Assembly: GCA_005790265.1 (NCBI GenBank)
Contig: SXVE01000588.1
Coordinates: forward strand, 1 to 8,255
Direction: 5' to 3'
Origin: Acidobacteriota bacterium
GTDB lineage: Bacteria > Acidobacteriota > Blastocatellia > Pyrinomonadales > Pyrinomonadaceae
DNA: 8,255 nt
In this document: positions 1 through 5,520 of the stretch, in pieces
Layout: each line of letters starts with the position of its first letter
Numbering within the stretch: the first letter of the stretch is position 1
The notes under the pieces: generated by a model
What the model saw: only the letters and a program-made list of their open reading frames with translations
The model's database searches: none
Told to the model about the DNA's origin: nothing
Program-made: the position numbers and the translations under genes

Positions 1-688
1 AGATGGTGCCGCTCATTCGTTCTTTGATTTCTTCGTCCGAGAGCTGAATCGAACGAGCTTTTGCGCGAACGTCCGGCGTCACGTAAGAAGCCTCGCCGTT
101 TTTCGCTTCCTGCAAAAGCGCGACTGCCGAACAAATCTGACCGGGCGTGCAGTAACCGCACTGGAAACCGTCGTGTTTGACGAACGCCTGTTGCATCGGG
201 TGAAGTTCTTCGCCTTTGGCTAATCCTTCGATCGTCGTCACGGATTTTCCCGCGCACTGCGCGGCGAGCGTCAGACACGACAGCACGCGCCGACCGTCAA
301 CGATTACCGTGCAGGCGCCGCACTGCCCGTGATCGCAGCCTTTTTTGGAACCGGTCAAATTCATCCGCTCGCGCAGCGCGTCGAGCAGCGTCATTCGCGA
401 ATCCGCGTTCAGCGATTTTTCGTCGCCGTTAACTTTAAAGACGACTTTGACGGCATTTTCAACCTGGGCGAAAACGGCGTTTTCGAGTTCGCCGCCTTCG
501 GCGAAAACGGCGTTTCCGGCAAAATGCTGCGCCGTCAGAAGTCCGATGCCGCCCGCCGCCATTTGTCCCAAAAACTGCCTTCTCGAATCGCCGAACAACC
601 CGATTTCGTCGAGTATTCGCGCTTCGTCTTCGGTCATTTGATTGTCAGCGTCTTGGATTTCGTTATTCTCTAAATTTTTTTCATTCAT
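1..688 (-). CDS. paoA: Tat-exported [2Fe-2S] subunit of a xanthine dehydrogenase-family aldehyde oxidoreductase (partial, C-terminus off window)
   Basis: This is the iron-sulfur subunit of a molybdenum hydroxylase, which passes electrons from the molybdopterin site towards FAD. The window holds 229 residues. A long acidic N-terminus (1-34) precedes a twin-arginine motif SRRQFLG (35-41), then a hydrophobic stretch (about 42-57) ending in Ala-x-Ala-like cleavage sites, so the complex is probably periplasmic. A plant-type ferredoxin domain (about 83-155) carries C118, C123, C126 and C138 in the GCDHGQCGACT context. The second-cluster domain shows FQCGYCTPGQ (C177, C180). The frame leaves the window at RMSGTI, just before the expected CRCG motif, so perhaps 20-30 residues are missing. 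The pattern closely resembles remembered E. coli PaoA (YagT); the symbol rests on that resemblance. ATG at 688 is the first usable start: an in-frame stop lies at 785-787, and no ATG, GTG or TTG intervenes. The FAD and molybdopterin subunits would be expected beyond position 1. Confidence 0.9.
   Translation of the reverse strand, partial: MNEKNLENNEIQDADNQMTEDEARILDEIGLFGDSRRQFLGQMAAGGIGLLTAQHFAGNAVFAEGGELENAVFAQVENAVKVVFKVNGDEKSLNADSRMTLLDALRERMNLTGSKKGCDHGQCGACTVIVDGRRVLSCLTLAAQCAGKSVTTIEGLAKGEELHPMQQAFVKHDGFQCGYCTPGQICSAVALLQEAKNGEASYVTPDVRAKARSIQLSDEEIKERMSGTI
467..515. repeat. 16-bp in-frame direct repeat in the signal-peptide/linker region of the Fe-S subunit gene
   Basis: The 16-mer GGCGAAAACGGCGTTT occurs exactly at 467-482 and again at 500-515. 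The offset is 33 nt, or 11 codons. In the minus-strand protein it encodes NAVFA twice (residues 59-63 and 70-74), and a third ENAV follows at 78-81. The unit also contains a short palindrome, CGAAAAC next to GTTTTCG, in the copy at 469-485. It looks like a small in-frame duplication at the end of the Tat signal, which doubles the Ala-x-Ala-like cleavage site. Confidence 0.7.
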
Positions 689-842
689 AAAATCACCGGA
701 TTGTTTATCAATATCCTTCTTAAAAATGGCGAATGTTTCCGCTTCGGCGGCTTTCGTGACAAAGCGGATTTTATTACCAAAATATTATTTTCGTTGATTG
801 CCCCGACTTCAGACGGCTTTTAATTTTTAATTTTAAGAACAA

Positions 843-923
843 ACTTACAAAACGTCAACTATGTAACTTACGAAAAGCGCCGAATGCATCTTTCTTTGAC
901 TTTTATGACCTCTTTACTTACGA
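843..923 (+). promoter_or_regulatory. Three ACTTACRA direct repeats and an imperfect palindrome: candidate operator region
   Basis: The octamer ACTTAC(A/G)A occurs at 843-850, 866-873 and 916-923 in the divergent spacer between the Fe-S subunit gene and the TetR gene. The last two copies are identical, and the third overlaps the putative -10 box of the regulator gene. The middle copy lies in a 20-bp imperfect palindrome at 853-872, centred on TG, with 6 of 9 arm positions complementary. TetR proteins usually bind palindromes next to their own gene, so an autoregulatory site here is plausible. The match is weak and no experiment supports it. Confidence 0.3.
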
Positions 924-924
924 T
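896..924 (+). promoter_or_regulatory. Sigma-70-type promoter of the TetR gene, predicted +1 at the GTG start codon
   Basis: A -35 box TTGACT (896-901) and a -10 box TACGAT (919-924) are separated by exactly 17 nt. Standard geometry puts +1 at about 931, the first base of the GTG start codon. No Shine-Dalgarno sequence is visible before that GTG. Promoter and start together predict a leaderless transcript. The box match is seen directly; leaderless translation is inferred. Confidence 0.5.
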
Positions 925-930
925 CTAGCT

Positions 931-1530
931 GTGCCGAGAACCGGTTTAAGTGCTGAAGAAATCAGGAATTACGCGATTGACGCGGCTCTCGTTAAAATGC
1001 GCGAGGTCGGGTTTGAAAAAGTGCGTTTGTCCGACATCGCCAAGGAGCTGAACGTCAGCCACGCGGCGCTCTACACGCACTTTAAAGACAAATCCGATTT
1101 GCTCGACGCGGTTTCCGAACGATGGCTGCTCGAGCTCGATGAAAAACTCGAAATCATCTGTCGCCGCCGGAAAGACGCGTGCGAGAAAATTTACGATTGG
1201 GCGCTCGCGATTCACCGCGCCAAACTCGAAAAAGTGCGCCGCGATCCCGAGCTGTACCGCGCTTTTGATGAGGCTGCCAAAGAATCCAAACCGTTCGTCA
1301 AAAATCATCTGGAAACCATCCATCGCCAGCTTTTGAGTTTGGTCGAAGAAGCCATCGAAAAAAGCAATTTGCAAAACGCATCTGCCGAAGAAATGATGGA
1401 AATCATCGGCACGGCAGTCGTAGCGTTTCATCATCCGCGATTGGTCGCGCAGTTTATCAACGAAAAGCGCGAAAAACTGCTGCGTCAGATTATCAACAGC
1501 GTTCTCAAAGGACTCGGACTCAAGGCGTGA
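931..1530 (+). CDS. TetR/AcrR-family transcriptional regulator
   Basis: This is a 199-residue protein of normal length for a TetR repressor. The N-terminal DNA-binding domain spans about residues 8-60. Its helix-turn-helix, LSDIAKELNVSHAALYTHF (33-51), is followed by KDKSDLLDAV, a typical TetR signature. The rest (about 65-199) is the all-helical ligand-binding and dimerisation domain, whose inducer cannot be predicted from sequence; a short segment AFHHPRLV sits at 165-172. The start is GTG at 931. No in-frame ATG fits better, and no ribosome binding site precedes it, which agrees with the promoter placed right at the start codon. The gene is divergent from the oxidoreductase Fe-S subunit gene, with 242 nt between them. 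Control of that operon, of itself, or of both is the natural inference. Nothing here shows whether the signal is an aldehyde, a drug or another small molecule. Confidence 0.92.
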   Translation: MPRTGLSAEEIRNYAIDAALVKMREVGFEKVRLSDIAKELNVSHAALYTHFKDKSDLLDAVSERWLLELDEKLEIICRRRKDACEKIYDWALAIHRAKLEKVRRDPELYRAFDEAAKESKPFVKNHLETIHRQLLSLVEEAIEKSNLQNASAEEMMEIIGTAVVAFHHPRLVAQFINEKREKLLRQIINSVLKGLGLKA

Positions 1531-1726
1531 ACAAAAATGAATGCAGCCTTCTCTCTTCTGGCGGTTTCTCGATCTCTGTTATTGAAAGCTGTAAAAAAAA
1601 CGAGCAATTATGAAAACTGTTGCTGCAAAATGTGCGATGAATCGGCGGGGTTTAACAAGTTAATTTTTGATTCGCTTGGTTCGTCTCCAGCTTGCTCAAT
1701 CTTTTCGGCAGAAGCTTTTCAGATTT

Positions 1727-2671
1727 ATGGAAAATACGGAAAATTTTGGGACTGCGCTGGTTAAACCGAATTTGACGGCGGACGAGCGGAAAATTATCAA
1801 TCTCGTGATTGACGGTTTGCCGTCGGAAAATTCGCGGCGGGCTTACGGGCGGCATCTCGCGGAATTTTTCGCCTGGCACGCATCCGAAAATCGCCCGGAA
1901 TTAAACAAAGCGCTGATCAATCGCTACGTCAAAAATCTGCGCGCCGCGAAATTGTCGTCGGCGACGATCAACCAGAAACTTTCCGCGATTCGCAAACTGG
2001 CGACCGAAGCCGAGGATAACGGATTGCTCGATGCGCGCATTGCAAACGGTTTGCGCGCCGTCAAAGGCGTTCCGTTTCGCGGCAGACGCACCGGCAACTG
2101 GCTGACCAAAGAAGAAGCGCAGAAATGGCTGAACGCGCCGGATTTAAAGACCTTAAAAGGCGTCAGAGATCGCGCGCTGCTGGCGATTTTGCTCGGCTGC
2201 GGACTGCGGCGCGCCGAGGCTTCGATTTTGTCTTTTTCGCATATCGAACAACGCGAAGGACGCTGGGCGATTGTGGATATTGTCGGCAAGCGCGACAAAA
2301 TGCGCACGGTGCCGATGCCGTCGTGGGCGAAAGCGGCGGTTGACGCGTGGAAAGCCGTCGCGCATCTCGACGACGGCTTCGTTTTTCGCCGCGTCAACAA
2401 AGGCGATAAATTGATGGGCGATTCGATCACGCCGCAGGCGATTCGCGATATTGTCGCCGGTTACGCCGAAAAACTGGAAAATCAAGGCATCGCGCCGCAC
2501 GATTTGCGCCGCACGTTCGCCAAACTCGCGCACAAAGGCGGCTCGACGATTGACCAGATTCAACTGTCGCTCGGTCACGATTCGATTCAAACGACGGAAA
2601 AATACCTCGGCGTCGAACAGGATTTGCACGACGCGCCGTGCGATCATCTGGGACTGCGAATCGGCGGCTGA
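1727..2671 (+). CDS. Solitary tyrosine recombinase / phage-type integrase (XerC/D-like)
   Basis: This 314-residue site-specific recombinase has a full catalytic set. An N-terminal SAM-like core-binding domain (about 20-105) contains NSRRAYGRHLAEFFAW (35-50) and SSATINQKLSAIRKL (77-91). The catalytic domain (about 124-300) shows R161 in GCGLRRAE, K188 in VGKRDK, H258 and R261 in HDLRR, H284 in LGHDS and the nucleophile Y293 in TEKYLG, so the enzyme is probably active. ATG at 1727 is preferred over an in-frame TTG at 1667, because the extra 20 residues look unlike the family; neither start has a convincing ribosome binding site. No excisionase, cargo or att repeat is visible. Its base composition resembles that of its neighbours. 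From memory, similar stand-alone integrases are scattered in Acidobacteriota and other soil bacteria. It lacks grounds for a housekeeping XerC or XerD label and shows no integron-integrase insert that I can recognise. The gene converges on galT across a 31-bp inverted repeat. Confidence 0.9.
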   Translation: MENTENFGTALVKPNLTADERKIINLVIDGLPSENSRRAYGRHLAEFFAWHASENRPELNKALINRYVKNLRAAKLSSATINQKLSAIRKLATEAEDNGLLDARIANGLRAVKGVPFRGRRTGNWLTKEEAQKWLNAPDLKTLKGVRDRALLAILLGCGLRRAEASILSFSHIEQREGRWAIVDIVGKRDKMRTVPMPSWAKAAVDAWKAVAHLDDGFVFRRVNKGDKLMGDSITPQAIRDIVAGYAEKLENQGIAPHDLRRTFAKLAHKGGSTIDQIQLSLGHDSIQTTEKYLGVEQDLHDAPCDHLGLRIGG

Positions 2672-2672
2672 A

Positions 2673-2764
2673 AAAAAGCAAAAGGCAAAAGTAAAAATTA
2701 AAAAGGCAAAAGCGGAGAGCGAAAATTCTTCTACTTTTGCCTTTTTAATTTTTACTTTTTGCTT
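2673..2764. repeat. 31-bp inverted repeat built of 7-nt AAAANNN units between convergent genes (possible bidirectional terminator)
   Basis: Arms at 2682-2712 and 2734-2764 are complementary at 29 of 31 positions, around a 21-nt loop. The left side is periodic: six successive 7-mers of the form AAAANNN run from 2673 to 2714 (AAAAAGC, AAAAGGC and variants). The right arm shows the same period on the other strand. It starts directly after the integrase stop and overlaps the galT stop codon by two bases. The hairpin is A/T-rich and lacks a GC core with an unpaired U-tract, so it is not a textbook terminator, though its place between convergent genes fits one. It may instead be a member of a dispersed intergenic repeat family. 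Confidence 0.75.
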
Positions 2765-3815
2765 AATCGAGATAGTGAGTTTCCGACAATTCGCTCAACT
2801 GCCGCGCCGCCTGTTCGGGCGTCACGTCGCGCTGCGGCATTCCGAGCATTTCAAAACCGACCATAAATTTTCTGACTGTCGCCGAACGCAGCAGCGGCGG
2901 ATAAAAATGCGCGTGCAGATGGTAATTTTCATAAGTTTTTCCGTCGGTTGGCGCTTGATGAAAACCCATCGTGTAGGGAAACGAAACTTTGAACAGATTG
3001 TCGTAGCGAATTGTCAGACGCCGCAGCAAATCGGCGAGTCCGTCGCGTTCGGCGTCGTTTAATTGAGCGAGATTCGCAACCGGGCGGCGGCTGACGATCA
3101 TCGTTTCAAACGCCCACACTGCCCAGAACGGAACGAGCGCGACGAAATGCTCGTTTTGAACGACGATTCGTTCGCCGCGCTCTATTTCCAGCTTTAAATA
3201 ATCGGCGAGCAAACCGGAGCCGTGTTTTTGAAAATATTCTTTTTGCGCGGCGATTTCTTTAACGCTTTCATTCGGAACGGTTTCGCTTGCCCAGATTTGA
3301 CCGTGCGGATGCGGATTGCTCGCGCCCATCATCGCGCCGCGATTTTCAAAAATCTGAACGTGATTGATAAACGGCAAATCGCCGAGTTCGCGGTACTGCG
3401 CCGCCCACACGTCAACGACCGCGCGAATCGCCGGAACGCTCATTCGGGCGAGCGTCAGATCGTGGCGCGGCGAAAAACAAACGACGCGGCAGAGTCCGCG
3501 CTCGCTTTCGGCGACGAGCAAATCGGATTCATTGAAATTTCCGGCGGGCGTGTCGGGCAGCAGCGCGGCGAAATCGTTGTCGAAAACAAACGTCTTTTCG
3601 TAAGCCGGATTGACGTGTCCGCCCGCGCGCGCGTTGCCCGGACAGAGGTAACACTGCGGATCGTACGCCGGTTGCTCGTCGCGCGCCGTTTCTTCGATTT
3701 GCCCTTGCCACGGACGTTTCGTGCGGTGCGGCGAAACCAGAACCCATTCGCGCGTCAAAGGATTGTAGCGGCGATGCGGATTTTCGTTCAAATCAAACTT
3801 CGTTTTATTTTCCAT
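2763..3815 (-). CDS. galT: Galactose-1-phosphate uridylyltransferase
   Basis: This enzyme exchanges UMP between UDP-glucose and galactose-1-phosphate, the second Leloir step, in the cytoplasm. At 350 residues it is close to E. coli GalT (348). Numbering from the ATG at 3815, CYLC supplies zinc ligands C55 and C58, with H118 (SPRHD) and H169 as the others. The motif HPHGQIW contains the nucleophile H171. The E. coli iron-site residues also have counterparts: E187, H286 (GFHQAP), H301 and H303 (HLHAHFYPP). All key residues known from the family are present. A GTG immediately upstream at 3818 could also start translation; the ATG is preferred, with GGGA about 10 nt before it as a weak ribosome binding site. 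The gene follows galK in the same direction after 198 nt of repeat-rich spacer, so co-transcription is likely but internal regulation is possible. Confidence 0.97.
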   Translation of the reverse strand: MENKTKFDLNENPHRRYNPLTREWVLVSPHRTKRPWQGQIEETARDEQPAYDPQCYLCPGNARAGGHVNPAYEKTFVFDNDFAALLPDTPAGNFNESDLLVAESERGLCRVVCFSPRHDLTLARMSVPAIRAVVDVWAAQYRELGDLPFINHVQIFENRGAMMGASNPHPHGQIWASETVPNESVKEIAAQKEYFQKHGSGLLADYLKLEIERGERIVVQNEHFVALVPFWAVWAFETMIVSRRPVANLAQLNDAERDGLADLLRRLTIRYDNLFKVSFPYTMGFHQAPTDGKTYENYHLHAHFYPPLLRSATVRKFMVGFEMLGMPQRDVTPEQAARQLSELSETHYLD

Positions 3816-3860
3816 CACAAAATTTCCCGTTTATTTCCAGTTTTTTATGCTTCGTTTTTT

Positions 3861-3920
3861 ACCGCCGAAACGCGGAGACGCCGAGTTTTTCTATGATTTT
3901 TCTTTAAGGTCTCGGCGGCG
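3861..3920. repeat. GC-rich degenerate inverted repeat in the galK-galT spacer
   Basis: CGCCGAG at 3879-3885 is the exact inverse of CTCGGCG at 3911-3917, with a 25-nt T-rich loop. The upstream CCGCCGA at 3862-3868 is also an exact inverse of TCGGCGG at 3912-3918, so two alternative hairpins share one right arm. The left side has the feel of the dispersed 'ACGCAGAGACGC'-type intergenic repeats seen in many genomes, which is a recollection and not a search result. It lies in the transcribed spacer, so it could fold in the galK-galT mRNA. Confidence 0.5.
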
Positions 3921-3956
3921 AACTATTTTTGAAACGGCTTCTGATCGTTTCGATTC

Positions 3957-3991
3957 TGAATCTTGAATTTTGAATCCTGAATCTTGAACTT
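3957..3991. repeat. Five-copy heptanucleotide tandem repeat, consensus TGAATCT
   Basis: Five consecutive 7-mers begin at 3957, 3964, 3971, 3978 and 3985. All begin TGAA, and the last three bases vary among TCT, TTT, TCC and CTT; copies one and four are identical. The block sits 23 nt downstream of the galK stop, inside the galK-galT spacer. Short heptameric tandem repeats are known in cyanobacterial intergenic DNA (STRR sequences), and this is similar in form. No function can be assigned. Confidence 0.8.
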
Positions 3992-4013
3992 CACATTCTC
4001 AATTTTTGAATTT

Positions 4014-5174
4014 TTAATGTTTAATTTCGCTCGCTCCGTCCGCCGCTTCGGAAATGTAAATCGCGGCTTCGATCTGCGTCGCTTTTTGATATTCCTGCAT
4101 TATCTTCCGGCGGAATCGGTCGAGCGCCGAACGTTCGACGAGATTGACCGTGCAGCCGCCGAAACCGCCGCCGGTCATTCGCGCGCCGAGCACGCCATCG
4201 CAGTCGTCGGCGATTTCGACCATAATATCCAGTTCGCGACAGCTGATTTCGTAATCGTCGCGCATGCTTTCGTGCGAACGGCTCATCAATTCGCCCATCG
4301 CCGCCAAATCGCCGTTTTTCAAACAGCGCGCCGCGTCGAGCGTGCGTTCGTTTTCCGTGACGACGTGACGGCAGCGCCGCCGAATCGGTTCGGGCAAAAG
4401 ATTTTGATATTCAGCGAAATCTTCGGTGCTGACGTCGCGCAGAGCCGTAATCGCCGGCAGCGCTTTTTTGAGCAGCGCGACGCCTTGTTCGCATTCGCGG
4501 CGACGCGTGTTGTACTCCGAATTGGCGAGCGCGTGTTTGACGCGCGTATCGCAGATGACGACGGCAATCTCCGATGTGTCGAGCGGCACGTTTTCCGCCG
4601 TCAGCGCGCGGCAGTCAATCAGGAGCGCGTGATCTTTTTTGCCGAGCGCGGAAATAAATTGATCCATAATGCCGACTTGCGCGCCGACGTATGTGTGTTC
4701 GGCTTCCTGTCCGGCGAGCGCGAGCGCAATGCGATCAATTTCCGCGCCGGAAATTGCGCTCAACGCCAGTCCGGTCGAAATTTCAAACGCCGCCGACGAA
4801 GAAAGTCCCGCGCCGACCGGAACGGACGATTCGACGACCAGATCGGCGCCGCGCAAAACGACGCCGCGCCGCATCAGCGCGCGCGCAACGCCTTCGACGT
4901 AATCGAGCCAGATGCCGCGCCGCATCGCGCCGGGTTCGTCCAAATCAAACTGCGCCGCCGCGTTTTCGTTGACCGAATAAATTTTGATTAAACGATCCGC
5001 GCGGGCGGCGATGGCGACGATTGTTTCGTGCTCAATCGCGACGGGCAAAACGAAACCGTCGTTGTAATCGGTGTGTTCGCCGATCAAATTTACGCGTCCA
5101 GGCGCGCGAAAAAAACGCGGCTCGCCGTCGGAAAATTCCGCAAAAGTTTTTCGTAAAGTGGCAAAATCAATCAT
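4014..5174 (-). CDS. galK: Galactokinase (GHMP kinase family)
   Basis: Galactokinase phosphorylates alpha-D-galactose with ATP to galactose-1-phosphate, the first committed Leloir step, in the cytoplasm. The protein has 386 residues, the usual length (E. coli, 382). All three GHMP motifs are present: the galactokinase signature GRVNLIGEHTDYNDG (26-40) with catalytic R27 plus E33 and D36 as sugar-contact residues, the ATP-binding PVGAGLSSSAA (119-129), and the C-terminal GARMTGGGFGGC (330-341). D171 in GIMDQF matches the family's catalytic aspartate. ATG at 5174 is supported by AGGAG at 5179-5183, four A residues upstream. The gene is first in a minus-strand pair with galT and diverges from the vWA gene. 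No galE, galM or gal regulator is inside the window. Confidence 0.97.
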   Translation of the reverse strand: MIDFATLRKTFAEFSDGEPRFFRAPGRVNLIGEHTDYNDGFVLPVAIEHETIVAIAARADRLIKIYSVNENAAAQFDLDEPGAMRRGIWLDYVEGVARALMRRGVVLRGADLVVESSVPVGAGLSSSAAFEISTGLALSAISGAEIDRIALALAGQEAEHTYVGAQVGIMDQFISALGKKDHALLIDCRALTAENVPLDTSEIAVVICDTRVKHALANSEYNTRRRECEQGVALLKKALPAITALRDVSTEDFAEYQNLLPEPIRRRCRHVVTENERTLDAARCLKNGDLAAMGELMSRSHESMRDDYEISCRELDIMVEIADDCDGVLGARMTGGGFGGCTVNLVERSALDRFRRKIMQEYQKATQIEAAIYISEAADGASEIKH

Positions 5175-5520
5175 TTTTCTCCTACCTTTCAGTCTTTATT
5201 TACCGGCGGCGGCGAAAGCGCGGCGTTTTCCCGCTTTTGTGTTTTGTTAATGGTAAGTGATGCGGCGGCAAAATCAAATGCGGAACGGCGGCGCGGCGGC
5301 GCTTTTTCACCGTGCGGCAAAGCATTTTGGAAAATAATGAGCGGCAAGCCGAAAAATGTTTGCGAAAAAACGAAATTTTTATATGCGCCAATCGTGCTCG
5401 AAGTCGTTTTGGTGCATCAAACAAAACAACCTTTGATGAAGCGATTAGTTAGCGGATAATTAGAAAATAGCGAAAAAAGCGAAAAAAGCTGGGAAGCAAG
5501 ATTTGAGGAAGTAAATTCTA
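5175..5520. other. 346-nt divergent spacer between galK and the vWA gene
   Basis: This stretch must hold the promoters for galK (leftward) and the vWA gene (rightward). On the left it holds the galK ribosome binding site and runs of GGC/GCG. On the right it becomes A-rich, with a 9-nt unit GCGAAAAAA repeated at 5470-5487. A 71-codon open frame at 5244-5459 has no recognisable domain and no clear ribosome binding site, so it is not called as a gene. I see no clear operator palindrome for a gal repressor. Confidence 0.5.
5433..5462 (+). promoter_or_regulatory. Candidate promoter of the vWA gene
   Basis: TTGATG (5433-5438) and TAATTA (5457-5462) are separated by 18 nt, giving a predicted start near 5469 and a leader of about 50 nt. 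Both boxes match the consensus only in part. The 9-nt GCGAAAAAA repeat and the GAGG ribosome binding site (5505-5508, 12 nt before the ATG) would lie in this leader. Confidence 0.3.

Noticed and set aside
329..673. 114-codon plus-strand open frame opposite the Fe-S subunit
   Set aside because: The minus strand here encodes the conserved ferredoxin cysteines and Tat motif, so the plus-strand frame is a shadow.
1537..1764. 75-codon plus-strand open frame starting 7 nt after the TetR stop
   Set aside because: It overlaps the integrase start by 38 nt and has no ribosome binding site and no recognisable domain. A real small gene cannot be excluded, but there is no positive support.
3222..3896. 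224-codon plus-strand open frame across galT
   Set aside because: It is an antisense shadow of galT with no recognisable domain.
3957..3991. Heptamer array considered as a CRISPR array
   Set aside because: The units are 7 nt and contiguous, with no spacers, and no cas gene is nearby.
3984..4991. 335-codon open frame on the plus strand opposite galK
   Set aside because: It lies almost wholly antisense to a clear galactokinase. Its product is Arg/Phe/Ala-rich with no domain, as expected from codon bias of the true strand.
5244..5459. 71-codon open frame in the galK-vWA spacer
   Set aside because: It has no ribosome binding site or domain, and it covers the region that must hold two divergent promoters.
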